Shown here: in pieces, positions 36,201 through 45,317 of the stretch | Layout of the letters: every line of letters starts with the position of its first letter | How positions within the stretch are numbered: position 1 is the stretch's first letter | Assembly: GCA_036397255.1 (NCBI GenBank) | Contig: DASWJH010000087.1 | Coordinates: forward strand, 1 to 64,000 | Origin: Nitrospiria bacterium | GTDB taxonomy: Bacteria; Nitrospirota; Nitrospiria; DASWJH01 | Length of the DNA: 64,000 nt | Direction: 5' to 3' | Translations under genes and position numbers: made by a program | The notes under the pieces: generated by a model | Database searches by the model: none | Told to the model about the DNA's origin: nothing | Seen by the model: the letters and a program-made list of their open reading frames with translations, nothing else

Positions 36201-37668
36201 AAGCTTCAAGGGTTGCCGTTCCTCGGATTAAATCTCCATCTATCGGTTGAGTAATAGCCACCGTTGGAGGTGTAAAATCCAGAGAACGGATGGCCTTGTC
36301 CACATTGAGACGTCCCCCAGTGACTGTCCGCCCAGCCATTGAAGGGATTAGGTCAACATGATTGAAAAGGGCCGACCTAACTTGATCAACGGTTAAAGAA
36401 GGCGAATGGGAAAGAAGAAGGGCTGCGGCTCCTGCCACATGAGGGGTTGCCATGGAGGTCCCGCTAAAAACTGAGTAGGTATTATTGGGAGTAGTGCTCA
36501 AGGTATTCACCCCCGGGGCCCCTAAATCAACCGTGGTGGCTCCATAGTTTGAAAAACCTGCCTTTTGGTCATTATGGTCTGTTGCAGCAACACAAATGAC
36601 ATTGGGTTGGTTTGCAGTACAGGGATAGAAGATGGTTCCATCGTTATTATTGTTTGAATTCCCAGCAGCAACAATAAAAAGCATTCCCTTGGTATTGGCG
36701 TAGGCAATTGCATCTTCAACGACTTGGGAGAAGCACCCCGAGCTAGGTCCACAACCCCAGCTGTTACTGGAAATATGAGCCCCCATGTCTGCAGCATATA
36801 TAATTGCAGCGGCTCCCGCGGCAAAAGTTCCGCCTCCACTGGCATTTAAAAACTTTACAGGCATGATTTGAGCATTCCATGTTACACCCGCAACACCAAT
36901 CCCATTATTACCAACAGCTGCAACGGTCCCTGAAGTGTGAGTTCCATGTCCATGATCATCCATCGGATTATTATCATTACTCACAAAATCCCAACCCCTG
37001 TAATCATCTACAAACCCATTCCCATCGTCATCAATCCCATTGTTTGGAATCTCTCCTGAATTGGTCCACATATTCGCAGCCAAATCGGAATGATTGTAAT
37101 CCACTCCAGTGTCAATATCGGCCACAATAATTGTTCCCGTCCCTGTTTGAATGTCCCATGCTTCTGGGGTGTCAATGTCCGCATCCACTGTTCCCCCTGT
37201 CTGCCCAGTATTATGCATCCCATATAACTCAGAAAACCGAGTATCATTAGGGGTTAATTGAATTTGAAATAAACCGTTGGGTTCAACATATTCCACAAAG
37301 GGGTTTTGCCTGTACCGGTTCATTAATTCCTCTACGGTCTCTCCCTTTTTGGAGCGAACTCTTTCAACTTTCAATCCCGAAATAGTAGAGAGGACCTCTG
37401 TATCGGCCTCATCATGGAATTGCCTTTTCTCAACTACTGAAAGATTTTTCTCCTCCTTAAATTTGACGAGAACCTCATTAGGTAAATAGTTATCCACCAA
37501 TTGAATGTTTTCCGCTCTCCCTTGGGACCCATTTCCAGAACCGGTCTGGTCCATCATTGCATAGGTTTTTGACGAGGAGGTAACCAACAGAAGGTTTAAA
37601 AAAATTAAGATCAATCCCATTGTAAAGCCCGACTTTATGAAACGGTCTTTATGAATAAAGATTTTCAT
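33298..37668 (-). CDS. secreted subtilisin-like protease with Ig, NHL and CARDB domains
   Basis: A 1456-residue S8 peptidase. Signal peptide (about 1-37) and an I9-like propeptide (55-130) precede the catalytic domain. The triad is visible as Asp near 181 (VADIDTGVDY), His near 237 (HGHGTHTSG) and Ser near 402 (GTSMATPHVAG). Then come two Ig-like modules (about 470-650), six NHL repeats ('GDGGPA...A.L..P.GVAVD', about 660-985), one more Ig-like module, and three CARDB modules to the end. It is extracellular, probably autoprocessed. Its PrcB-like neighbour lies upstream. Confidence 0.92.
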   Translation of the reverse strand: MKIFIHKDRFIKSGFTMGLILIFLNLLLVTSSSKTYAMMDQTGSGNGSQGRAENIQLVDNYLPNEVLVKFKEEKNLSVVEKRQFHDEADTEVLSTISGLKVERVRSKKGETVEELMNRYRQNPFVEYVEPNGLFQIQLTPNDTRFSELYGMHNTGQTGGTVDADIDTPEAWDIQTGTGTIIVADIDTGVDYNHSDLAANMWTNSGEIPNNGIDDDGNGFVDDYRGWDFVSNDNNPMDDHGHGTHTSGTVAAVGNNGIGVAGVTWNAQIMPVKFLNASGGGTFAAGAAAIIYAADMGAHISSNSWGCGPSSGCFSQVVEDAIAYANTKGMLFIVAAGNSNNNNDGTIFYPCTANQPNVICVAATDHNDQKAGFSNYGATTVDLGAPGVNTLSTTPNNTYSVFSGTSMATPHVAGAAALLLSHSPSLTVDQVRSALFNHVDLIPSMAGRTVTGGRLNVDKAIRSLDFTPPTVAITQPIDGDLIRGTATLEASASDNVAVGQVEFYLDPDSNNFLLCIDNASPYQCSLDTTLLSDGLYTLQAVAKDTSNNIGTSNLITVRVDNTPPTVSISFPSEGSTHSGFVLITASANDSNGIGSVQFFIDTNSQCVDTSSPFECSWDTSTFLDGVHTLAAKTFDLAGNTAVSLPVTVTISNQGSPGTGNISTLAGNGINSFCGDGDLAPLACLRQPEGVAMDYEGNVYIADSRNHRIRKVDTDGTITTYAGNGNRGYSGDGGPADLARLRFPSGVAVDIAGNLYIADTGNHRIRKVDTEGIISTIAGTGSGGFNGDGGPATSARLDEPNDVFVDGSGNVYIADTGNQRIRRVDSSGTISTIAGIGNRGFSGDGGPATNARLNNPRGVSLDSLGNLYIADSNNDRIRIVSSSGIIDTYAGTGNSGFSGDGGPAILAQLHQPRGVASLISGEILIGDRQNNRIRLVDLSGNISTVAGNGVPGFSGDGGDATQAQINLPRGVAITGNGFLIADTENSRVRQVTVAPTGDITPPTVSITSPNNGDTVFSTVTVSATASDNVGVSKLEFYLDDVLQSTVYVSPLTWDWNTTTGSNGSFALTAKAYDGAGNVGTSLPVTVIVRNGPDLVVPDLSDPPASVNAGASFVASSTTTNQGTEPTGIFTVGYFLSTDPIISIGDISIGSRTIYGLLPDEGHTGSDSLTVPATVAFGTYYFGVCTDIGNTVTESDETNNCRVASGTIQITQPDLVETSISNPPVSVPIGGNFSVMDTVANQGDGPGNNITIQFYLSPDSEIVPSSDPGITASDILLSGNRTVSILPAGQTSTGTTTVTVPTTVPMGTYYFGACADSPDVETKKTNNCLTAASQVTITGPDLVMTGVSTSTTSVPIGGSFTLADTVKNQGTTTTSSIFYVGLYLSADAMITTADTRLNTRYIGGLAAGVSSSGNSTMTIPTNMAPGTYYIGAIADFDNRQPESDETNNALAGTTIEITP

Positions 37669-37719
37669 TTGAAAAGCCCTCCCAAAATTTTAGGGGCCCG
37701 AAAAATGTTTTTTTTAAAA

Positions 37720-38193
37720 TTAATTGCCTCGACAATCTTGAATTTTCTCCCTTCCAAGGAAAACCGATTCTTTTTCTGATGCTGAAATTCTAACCATATG
37801 AAATGGCGAAGTGATTACTTGAGCAACCATACAGTTTGGATCGGGTTTTAATTCCTCAAAATAAATCTTAAGTTCTCTTCCATGCTCTTCAACTTTGTAA
37901 ATCTCAACCGAATATCCGGCTGAACCTTTAATCCCTAAAAAAACAACCACTACCCCTTCTTTCTGAAAATCAACAACAGGAAGTGAAAGTTCGGAATGCT
38001 GATGTTCTTTCCAAAGCGCCTTCCATTCTATTGAATTTTGAATGACCCCCCTCCGATAAGTAGTTATTTTTGAATCGATCCCTTGATCAATGGTTTCAAA
38101 TTCAAATTCTTTTTCTTTAGCATCTAAAGTTGTTCCAATGGGTCCAAATAAAATTAGAAAAAAAAGAAGGATATAACTTTTTTTCTTCAACAT
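37720..38193 (-). CDS. PrcB-domain secreted protein
   Basis: A 157-residue protein with a signal peptide (residues 5-25). It shows the PrcB/protease-complex pattern 'SIEWKALWKEHQ', 'PVVDFQKEGVVVVFLGIKGSAGYSVEIYKVEE' and a terminal 'PFHMVRI'. The domain is named after a subunit of the Treponema dentilisin protease complex, so location 50 nt upstream of the subtilase on the same strand is suggestive. The two are probably co-transcribed. Confidence 0.85.
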   Translation of the reverse strand: MLKKKSYILLFFLILFGPIGTTLDAKEKEFEFETIDQGIDSKITTYRRGVIQNSIEWKALWKEHQHSELSLPVVDFQKEGVVVVFLGIKGSAGYSVEIYKVEEHGRELKIYFEELKPDPNCMVAQVITSPFHMVRISASEKESVFLGREKIQDCRGN

Positions 38194-38589
38194 TCTGGAC
38201 CGAACTAAGAAATGGTTAGAAAAGATCGCTTTAAAAATTATTTAGAGGTTGCTCCTTCCTTAATAATTTTTCAAAGAAAAACATCTCCCAAAAATTGATA
38301 TGTCATGCCTAAAGTTGCCTTTTTCTATCTTTCCTTGACACTCAACACTTCTGGCACTAATTTCAAGGGCTCGTAATCCAACTTCCTTCACAAAAATTAA
38401 AAACCCGGATCTCAAATCTCAAAGAAACAGGCTCTTTGAAATTTGACCGTCCAAATACCCCAAAAAAGGTTCTTAGAAGAGAAAAACCTCAAATAGGGTT
38501 CCTTGACACCTAGTAATTATCGGGTATTCTTTAAATGTATAAATTTCTTTCTAACCGCTTAATTTAACTATTAAAAAAAGGAAATTCCT
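38194..38589. other. divergent intergenic region with the HEAT-gene promoter
   Basis: Separates the minus-strand PrcB gene from the plus-strand HEAT gene. It holds a good promoter at 38503-38530. No gene or repeat is supported. Confidence 0.55.
38503..38530 (+). promoter_or_regulatory. sigma70-type promoter of the HEAT/HD-GYP operon
   Basis: TTGACA (38503-38508) and TATTCT (38525-38530) with a 16-nt spacer, 60 nt before the HEAT gene start. Confidence 0.6.
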
Positions 38590-40722
38590 TTGGAATCCCC
38601 AGGCCAAACAACCGCTTTAATCAACCCTAACCATCTGATCAATACATTGATTGATCTTCAGGTTGGAATCAGAAAGGTTTCTTTTTATTCTTCGTCACAC
38701 CCCATTATCCCAAAACTGGTCAAAAATTTGGATTGTCAATTTCAAAATCTTTTGTTGGAGGCTGAGTCAATTGCCATTGGGATTGCAAGAGACGAACTGC
38801 TTCATCAGGGAAATCTGATTGCGAAAAATAATCCGGTCATTAGAGAACTCGCCCGAATGCTTAATCAACTCAACTTAATCAGCGTAATCTTTCACAAAGG
38901 GGTTACGGAGGATGTTATTTTCCGTTTTCTGAAGTTGGTGGCCGAGTGTCGATCTATAACCCTTCCTGAAAGGGAGGAGGCCTTAAAAGCTTTTCATGAG
39001 GATACAAACTTAATCTCTCTGAAACATATCAGTTTTGGCCAAGCCGTCAAAGAAACTAAGAATGAAAATCCCCTAAATCAAGACTCGGATGGAAGAAGGG
39101 AAGGTCTCTGGAAAGGGTTGATTAAAAATTTAAGTGAAACGGGATCCCTATCCCCGGAGGAAGCACCCCTTTTAGAGGAGAAGGAATTTCATGCAGACTC
39201 AGCCAAAATGGCCAATTTGATTCAAATGCTTTGCAAAAAAAATAAAAATGAATCGCAAACCTATGAACGGGTTATTGCAAGATTCATTCAGGAACAAGGA
39301 AAACAACACCAATTGGATAAAAAAAGTGAAGCCGAAGTAAAAAAAGATATCAGAACCTTCATGACCAATCTTCCAACGGAAATTAGAGAAAATATTTTTC
39401 GTTTTTGCATAGAAAACATCCACAACAACAATACAGGGCTTGAGAATTTAATAGAGGATATGCCCCCCGCCCAAATGGGAGAGGTCATGAACCAAATCCA
39501 TCTTTCAAATCAAAAGGTTTCTTCCCCTATTCTGGGCCTCCTCAAAAAATTAACCACCCTTTCCGAAGGAAACAATCAACTCAAGGATCAACTAACAACA
39601 AAACTGGAAGGACACCAAGATTTGATGGAAGAACTGTTCACCAGTCATGCAGATCGGGAATTTTATCCCAAATCCTATAGGGCTTTACTGGATGAGGAGT
39701 TGGCAATGGGTTCCATTGAGGGAAAAGGGGATCAGCCTTCCGATGAAGATTTCCTTGATGAAACCAACAACAATCGGCATCTCGCCTTCATTCTACTAGA
39801 AATGCTGGAGGGACCCATCCGCCACGAAGAAAGTTACGAAAAATGTGTAGACTATTTAAACAGACTTCTCAAGGAAGGCGTTGGCCCATCCCGCCAAAAA
39901 ATTCTACCTGAAACACTGCATATCCTTTTAGATCAACACCGAAATGGCCCGGAGACCCACCGGAGTTTAATGCAACGGCAAATAAAAAAATTTCTTAACC
40001 CGGAACTGATGAGTCAAATCCTTCAAACCAGTTCCGGACCGGAGGACAGAAAAAACGACAACCTGCTCAGTGAAATCCTTGCCATTGCAGGGGATGAAAT
40101 TATTCCCACTCTCTTGGATCTGCTGGAGGTAGAGGAAACGCTTACGGTCAGAAAACGGCTGCTTCAAATCATAACCCATTGCGGGAAAAAAGTAATTCCC
40201 ATTGTGGTAAAAAGGCTAGAAAACGAAAAATGGTATGTCGTCCGCAATATGCTTGTTCTTCTCAGAGAGTTAAAAGCAAAAGAAGCTCTTCCTCAAATGG
40301 TTGGATGCATGAAAAACCCTTTCTCAAACGTAAAAGTGGCCGCTCTGCAGGCATTGGGAGAAGTGGGACGCGATACTGAATATTTTTTTCAGGGACTGGC
40401 CCAATCCTTAAAAGATGAAGACTATAAAGTCTTCATGGCGGGAACCTCTATTTTATTAATGAGTAAACACACCCGGTCCATGGACATGGTGATGAACTAT
40501 CTTAAAACCACCAAATGGGGGGGTGATTCTTTCGGTCGAAAACAGGCTATTTTAAAAACCATCGGAAAAAATGGGGGTGGGGAATGGATCCCGATTTTAC
40601 AATCCTTCAAACAACAGCTTGCTTTGCGGTTTTGGAACTGGAGACGTCAACGTGCACTCCGAAAGGAACTGGCCAAAACGCTCTCAGATTTAAATGACAG
40701 GGGTGTTCAAACAACTCGTTAA
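38590..40722 (+). CDS. HEAT-repeat protein
   Basis: A 710-residue soluble protein with a TTG start and AAGGA nearby. The first 150 residues share pattern and order with the start of the HD-GYP protein that follows. The middle is helical and unrecognised. The last 200 residues have HEAT repeats: 'LLEVEETLTVRKRLLQIITHCGKKVIPIVVKRL', 'NEKWYVVRNMLVLLRELKAKEALPQMVGCMKNPFSNVKVAALQALGEVG' spacing (given as landmarks). It likely acts as a scaffold for the phosphodiesterase downstream (36-nt gap). Confidence 0.83.
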   Translation: MESPGQTTALINPNHLINTLIDLQVGIRKVSFYSSSHPIIPKLVKNLDCQFQNLLLEAESIAIGIARDELLHQGNLIAKNNPVIRELARMLNQLNLISVIFHKGVTEDVIFRFLKLVAECRSITLPEREEALKAFHEDTNLISLKHISFGQAVKETKNENPLNQDSDGRREGLWKGLIKNLSETGSLSPEEAPLLEEKEFHADSAKMANLIQMLCKKNKNESQTYERVIARFIQEQGKQHQLDKKSEAEVKKDIRTFMTNLPTEIRENIFRFCIENIHNNNTGLENLIEDMPPAQMGEVMNQIHLSNQKVSSPILGLLKKLTTLSEGNNQLKDQLTTKLEGHQDLMEELFTSHADREFYPKSYRALLDEELAMGSIEGKGDQPSDEDFLDETNNNRHLAFILLEMLEGPIRHEESYEKCVDYLNRLLKEGVGPSRQKILPETLHILLDQHRNGPETHRSLMQRQIKKFLNPELMSQILQTSSGPEDRKNDNLLSEILAIAGDEIIPTLLDLLEVEETLTVRKRLLQIITHCGKKVIPIVVKRLENEKWYVVRNMLVLLRELKAKEALPQMVGCMKNPFSNVKVAALQALGEVGRDTEYFFQGLAQSLKDEDYKVFMAGTSILLMSKHTRSMDMVMNYLKTTKWGGDSFGRKQAILKTIGKNGGGEWIPILQSFKQQLALRFWNWRRQRALRKELAKTLSDLNDRGVQTTR

Positions 40723-40758
40723 TTCATTTTTCTAAAAAAGGAAGGAGGTCCTCAAGTC

Positions 40759-41937
40759 TTGAGCGCTGCAAACCCAACAGACGGGTTGAAACTTGCCGAA
40801 CATTTCCTGAGAATGTTGACCAAAACCCTCCGTGATCGGACCTTGTATCCTAAGAACCATCCCCAGCTGATTAAAACCATGGAACAACTCGGAGAGGTTT
40901 TACCAGCCCTTTTTCAAGAATGTGACAAGAGAACCTTTGCTTTTATTGAGGACCAGATTTACATTGATGATTGCTTAATGACCACCCTAGACCAAGGCCC
41001 CTCTGATATCATCCGGATATTCCATGACCGTTTAATCGAAATTCTCATCCTTCGCGAGGGGCTAACCTTGCCAGAGATTTCATCCCTGGTGGATTTTCTA
41101 TCTTCCCCTTTCAATCCGGAAGAGGGAACATTTTCTTTTCAATCCTTGCATATTGAACTCGGCAAGTTGGGTTTGGATCAAAGCAAAGAAAACACACAAA
41201 CGCCTTTGACGAAAGATCTGGAATTTGCGATTTCAAAAAGCGTTCTGAATACCTCAAAATTTTCAGAAGAATCCAGAGCCCTGAGGGATATCTATATGGA
41301 TTGGAACACCGCTCAGGATGTCTTGATGGACAATGTCAATGGAATTATGCAGGGCCTCGAAAGGGCCCTGTTTAACAATTTTAACTCTTTCATTCCGTTT
41401 ATAGAGCTCAAATCCTATGATGAATATACCCATGTTCATGCCATCAACCTTTCTATCCTAACAATGGCTCAAGCTCAGTCTTTGGGTTTTTCGAAGGAAG
41501 CGATCCACGCATTTGGAATGGGGGCTTTACTTCATGATGTTGGAAAAACCCAAGTCTCTGTGAAGGTTCTTCATAAAGATGGGAAACTGACCGATGAGGA
41601 ATTTGCGGAAATGCAAAGACACCCCCTTGAAGGGGCAATGTTATTGCTTCAATACCCTGAAGTTCCAAAAATCGCCGCCATTGTGGCTTATGAACACCAT
41701 TTGAAATACAACTGCAAAGGGTACCCAACCATGAAACAGGAACGACCGCAGCATATTGCAAGTCGACTGACCGCCATATCAGATCAATTTGATGCCATGA
41801 GGAGCAATCGCCCCTATCGCGCGGCCATGGAAGCTGAAAAAATAATCGGTATAATGCAGGAAAATAAAGGAACTGATCTTGATCCGATTCTCGTGGATCA
41901 TTTTATCGGATTCATCAAATCTCGAAGGGTCATGTAA
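40759..41937 (+). CDS. HD-GYP-domain c-di-GMP phosphodiesterase
   Basis: A 392-residue protein. The start is TTG, 10 nt after GGAGG. The C-terminal domain shows HD-GYP landmarks: 'THVHAINLSILTM', 'LLHDVGKTQVS' (HD pair), 'HPLEGAMLL', 'YEHHLKYNCKGYP' (HH and GYP) and 'AISDQFDAMRSNRPYR'. Such enzymes hydrolyse c-di-GMP to GMP or pGpG. The N-terminal 150 residues match the HEAT protein's N-terminal region, suggesting a common sensing or docking domain. Confidence 0.93.
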   Translation: MSAANPTDGLKLAEHFLRMLTKTLRDRTLYPKNHPQLIKTMEQLGEVLPALFQECDKRTFAFIEDQIYIDDCLMTTLDQGPSDIIRIFHDRLIEILILREGLTLPEISSLVDFLSSPFNPEEGTFSFQSLHIELGKLGLDQSKENTQTPLTKDLEFAISKSVLNTSKFSEESRALRDIYMDWNTAQDVLMDNVNGIMQGLERALFNNFNSFIPFIELKSYDEYTHVHAINLSILTMAQAQSLGFSKEAIHAFGMGALLHDVGKTQVSVKVLHKDGKLTDEEFAEMQRHPLEGAMLLLQYPEVPKIAAIVAYEHHLKYNCKGYPTMKQERPQHIASRLTAISDQFDAMRSNRPYRAAMEAEKIIGIMQENKGTDLDPILVDHFIGFIKSRRVM

Positions 41938-42012
41938 ATTCGTAAAAAACCCCCTCTTAGGAAGCAAATCAACCCAGCCCTAAAATATATTTTCATTTCC
42001 CTCAAGAAACAA

Positions 42013-42782
42013 TTAACCTTTAGGTCCACCACATAGGGGACAGGTTTGACTCACCGTATTTTCCGTTGGGGCCTGGATATTTTTTTTTGTATTTTCAGGA
42101 ACTCTTTTGCTGGGATCCCCCTGTAACAGCCTTGCCCACCAGGAAGACCGATGGCTTTTAATCAGTTTTGGAAGAAAAAGAAAGAGGATTACGAAAACCC
42201 CTCCCAATAAAACCACAGGCCAATCAGCCATGACAATGCTTTTCCCAAAATAGGTCAGGGCAAACGTTGGGGGAATCATTCCCAAAAGGGTCGCCAATGC
42301 AAACCACTTGAGGGACATACCGGTTAAACCCGCTCCATAACTAATCAGGTCAAAGGAGAAAATCGGAAACAAGCGGCTTATCAGGACCAAGACCCCTAAA
42401 TGGCGATCAGAGCATTTCTCACAAAAAACCACTGCAATCCCAAAAAGCTTTGATACCATCTCACGGCCCAGAGCTCTTCCGATTAGGAAACTGCAAACTG
42501 CCCCAGTTCCGCCCCACTGACTGCATAGAGTGTTCCCAAAAAGGGCCCGAAAAAAACTCCTGCCGCAAAATCAAGGGGCAAACTTGGGATAGGACTGATC
42601 ACAACCGCAACAGCCATCAAAAGGGTAAAAACCACGGGAGCAAAAGGGCCCAGAAATTCTAAAAAATTTATAATGCGGTCCTGGCTAAGATAAAAACCTA
42701 AATCAGTGGATTGAAGTAAAAGGAAAGCCACCCACAGGAAAGCAAGGAAACCACACAGCTTTAACAGGTGAGAAAGGTTCAT
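42013..42782 (-). pseudogene. TVP38/TMEM64-family membrane protein, frameshifted
   Basis: The N-terminal part (42483-42782) ends '...GPFLGTLYAVSGAELGQFAVS' and stops. Adding one T to the TTT tract at 42488-42490 (minus strand) rejoins it to 'FLIGRALGREMVSKLFG' and the C-terminal half (to 42013). The rejoined protein of about 256 residues is normal for this DedA-like family. A C-terminal 'CPLCGG' is present. A partner MerA-like gene lies 1 kb away. The break may be a real mutation or a homopolymer sequencing error. Confidence 0.83.
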
Positions 42783-42952
42783 CTTATTGTTAACCCAAAG
42801 AAAAATGGTAAAGTACTGGGCTAAAAAATATTAATTCGGTACAATTCAATGATTCTTCTTTGTCTATTTTTTTAAAAATATCCCAGGGAAAGGAGGTAAC
42901 CCCCACAGAGCTTTTTCCTGGTAATTTAAAATTAATCAATTTTTTCAGTAAG

Positions 42953-42981
42953 TTGACGTGTTATGGGTTCACGGCTAAAAT
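42953..42981 (+). promoter_or_regulatory. sigma70-type promoter of the response-regulator gene
   Basis: TTGACG (42953-42958) and TAAAAT (42976-42981), spacer exactly 17 nt, about 55 nt before the start. Confidence 0.65.
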
Positions 42982-43036
42982 TGGTATGTAAACAACTGAA
43001 ACCAGATTTGAAAAAGAAAAATAACTTAAAAACCCA

Positions 43037-43456
43037 GTGAGTGACCCATGTATTCTCATTGTAGATGATCTTCCCAATTTAAGAGTAAGCCTGAGAACCA
43101 TTCTGCGGCACTTAAACTATACTAATGTGAATGAAGCATCCAACGGTGAGGAGGCGCTTGAACAGTTTGAGCGAATAAGGCCTGATATTGTTTTCATTGA
43201 TATTAAAATGCCTGTTTTACACGGTTTGGATGCAATAAAAGGAATCACAGCATTAGACCCTCAGGCCTTCATTGTCATCGTGACGGGATACAGCACCGAA
43301 GAAAATGTGAAAGAAGCGATGCAAAGCGGTGTCAAAGGTTTCTTAGTCAAACCTTTTAGCCAACAACAGATTCAAGAAATTATTACCCGATTTGAAATTG
43401 AAAACGGGAAAACCGGAACCACCCAAAAAACCTCTAAAAAACAAATGGAACAATAA
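43037..43456 (+). CDS. CheY-like single-domain response regulator
   Basis: A 139-residue receiver domain with GTG start. It has acidic pocket residues DD in 'ILIVDDLPN', the phosphoacceptor Asp in 'DIVFIDIKMPVLHG', a Thr in 'VIVTGYS' and Lys in 'FLVKPFS'. No output domain and no kinase is adjacent. The tail after the receiver is Lys/Thr-rich. It probably relays phosphate to another protein. Three palindromes (43551-43716) follow the gene. Confidence 0.92.
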   Translation: MSDPCILIVDDLPNLRVSLRTILRHLNYTNVNEASNGEEALEQFERIRPDIVFIDIKMPVLHGLDAIKGITALDPQAFIVIVTGYSTEENVKEAMQSGVKGFLVKPFSQQQIQEIITRFEIENGKTGTTQKTSKKQMEQ

Positions 43457-43550
43457 AAACCTTGGAGGTAAACCCAGTGCTTGTCATCCAAGATAAAGTA
43501 GGACTTAAATATTTTTGGTTAGAAAACACCCAAGGTTTTTACATGAAGCT

Positions 43551-43716
43551 CCCCGCGGCAAGACCGCGGGGTATCAAAAAACCCCCCACCTTCCCTCCCC
43601 CCTCGATGGGGGGAGGGAAGGTGGGGGGTGGAGATGGTTTTGGGAAGCCCATCCTGAGATAAGTCGAAGGGCCCGCTACAACAGATCTACTGCGTCCCAC
43701 GCCGCAAGCGGCGTGG
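43551..43716. repeat. cluster of three palindromes (REP/BIME-like)
   Basis: Hairpin 1 (43551-43571): CCCCGCGG, 5-nt loop, CCGCGGGG. Hairpin 2 (43581-43629): a perfect 22-bp stem of C/T- and G/A-rich arms around the loop TCGAT. Hairpin 3 (43697-43716): CCACGCCGC and GCGGCGTGG with a 2-nt centre. All are near-perfect. They could form strong cruciforms or block RNA decay, and resemble repetitive extragenic elements. Confidence 0.85.
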
Positions 43717-43796
43717 AATTGCCAGTTAAAAAAATTTTTACAGGAATTTTAATTTTTGCTTTCCCCCAGAATTATTTCTTTTCTCCCCTTTATTGC

Positions 43797-45317
43797 TCAA
43801 CGGGTCCAGGAAAACATTCTCTTAAGAAATTTCTTTTTCCCTTGGGTGAATGTGCTCTTCCGCCATAAATTAGCGACTTTTTTAATCACCTCGGCTTGGG
43901 TAGGATAGGGGTAAATGGTTCCACCAATGGTTGCAAGGCCTACCCCCGCTTTCATGGCAAGGGTAATTTCATTGATCATATCCCCTGCATGGGAGGCGAC
44001 AATCGTAGCACCCACAATTTTATCCGTCCCCTTTTTTACATGAACCCGTGCAAACCCATCCTCTTCTCCATCTAAAATTGCACGGTCCACCTCCTCTAAA
44101 CCAAACGTAAAGGTTTCCACATCAATCCCTTTTCCCTCTGCTTCTCCCTGGTAGAGGCCCACATGAGCAATCTCCGGTTCAGTAAATGTACACCAAGGAA
44201 TAATTAGGGAATGAGTGGACGCATACCCCAAACCCAAAGGATGTGGAAAAAGTGCGTTTTGGATTACAATTTGGGCCAAAGCATCGGCCGTGTGAGTAAA
44301 TTTATAGGGAAAACAGATATCCCCAGCTGCATAAATTCGCGGGTGGGTGGTTTTGAGTTTATCGTTTACCTTTACCCCTTTTCTTAAATCATATTCCACC
44401 CCTGCCTTTTCAAGGCCCAAGCCTTCCACATTGGGCGTCCTTCCAATGCCCACTAAAATTTCATCCACCACCAATTCTTTTTGATTTCCATGAACCTCGT
44501 ATTGCACCACTTTTTCTTTCCCCCGAGCCTCAATCCGAATCACCTTGGATCGAAAAATTAAACAAACCCCATCGAGCTTCATTTGTTCTTGGACCCATTG
44601 GGCAGCCTCCGCATCCTCCCGAGGGAGGATATGATCCGTCAATTCAAAAAGGCTAACCTGACTTCCAAAACGACAAAAAGATTGTGCCATTTCACACCCA
44701 ATGGGACCCGCCCCAATGACGGCCATGCGGGCAGGAAGCTCCGTTAGATTAAAAATAGTTTCATTGGTTAAGTATCCCGCCTCAGAAAGGCCGGGAATGG
44801 GAGGGGCAGCCGCTCGAGCCCCTGTGCAGATGGCTGCCCGTGAAAATTTCAAAACTTTTCCCTCCACCTCCACCGTTTCAGGTCCTGAAAATCGCCCTTC
44901 CCCAATAAACACATCCACCCCCATGTTTTGATACCGTTGAGCAGAATCCCCATGGCTGATTCGGGATCGCAATCGTCTCATCCTATCCATAGCCTTTCCA
45001 AAATCGTATTTCACCCCATCAGGGATATTCACACCAAATTGATCAGAATTCTTTACATCCGTCCAAACCCTTGCTGCACGGATTACCCCTTTTGAGGGTA
45101 CACACCCCACATTGAGACAATCCCCTCCCATCAAATGCCTCTCAATTAAAGCCACCTTCGCTCCCAACCCTGCCGAAATCGCTGCGGTGACCAAACCCGC
45201 GGTTCCCGCACCGATGACGACCATGTTATATTTTCCAGATGGGGTTGGATTGACCCATCCAGAAGGGTGAACATTGTTCATTAAAATTTGATTATACTCA
45301 TCATTTGGAAAGATCAT
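43797..45317 (-). CDS. MerA-like FAD-dependent disulphide oxidoreductase
   Basis: A 506-residue flavoprotein of the pyridine-nucleotide disulphide family. FAD motif 'VVIGAGTAGLVTA' is followed by the redox pair 'GGDCLNVGCVPSK'. The NAD(P)H motif is 'AVIGAGPIGCEMAQSF'; C-terminal dimer motif includes 'IGGTIYPYPTQAE'. It resembles mercuric-reductase-like and dihydrolipoyl dehydrogenase-like enzymes without an HMA domain or the C-terminal Cys pair of MerA, so mercury reduction is not supported. Such genes often adjoin TVP38/TMEM64 genes, as here. Confidence 0.88.
   Translation of the reverse strand: MIFPNDEYNQILMNNVHPSGWVNPTPSGKYNMVVIGAGTAGLVTAAISAGLGAKVALIERHLMGGDCLNVGCVPSKGVIRAARVWTDVKNSDQFGVNIPDGVKYDFGKAMDRMRRLRSRISHGDSAQRYQNMGVDVFIGEGRFSGPETVEVEGKVLKFSRAAICTGARAAAPPIPGLSEAGYLTNETIFNLTELPARMAVIGAGPIGCEMAQSFCRFGSQVSLFELTDHILPREDAEAAQWVQEQMKLDGVCLIFRSKVIRIEARGKEKVVQYEVHGNQKELVVDEILVGIGRTPNVEGLGLEKAGVEYDLRKGVKVNDKLKTTHPRIYAAGDICFPYKFTHTADALAQIVIQNALFPHPLGLGYASTHSLIIPWCTFTEPEIAHVGLYQGEAEGKGIDVETFTFGLEEVDRAILDGEEDGFARVHVKKGTDKIVGATIVASHAGDMINEITLAMKAGVGLATIGGTIYPYPTQAEVIKKVANLWRKSTFTQGKKKFLKRMFSWTR

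Noticed and set aside
43462-43868. Two overlapping frames running through the palindromes
   Set aside because: Their residues translate the G/C-run hairpins (PPTFPPPS, GGGREGGG), so they are repeat artefacts.
43797-45317. Mercury resistance from the MerA-like gene
   Set aside because: No HMA domain and no C-terminal Cys pair are seen, and there is no merR/merT/merP nearby.
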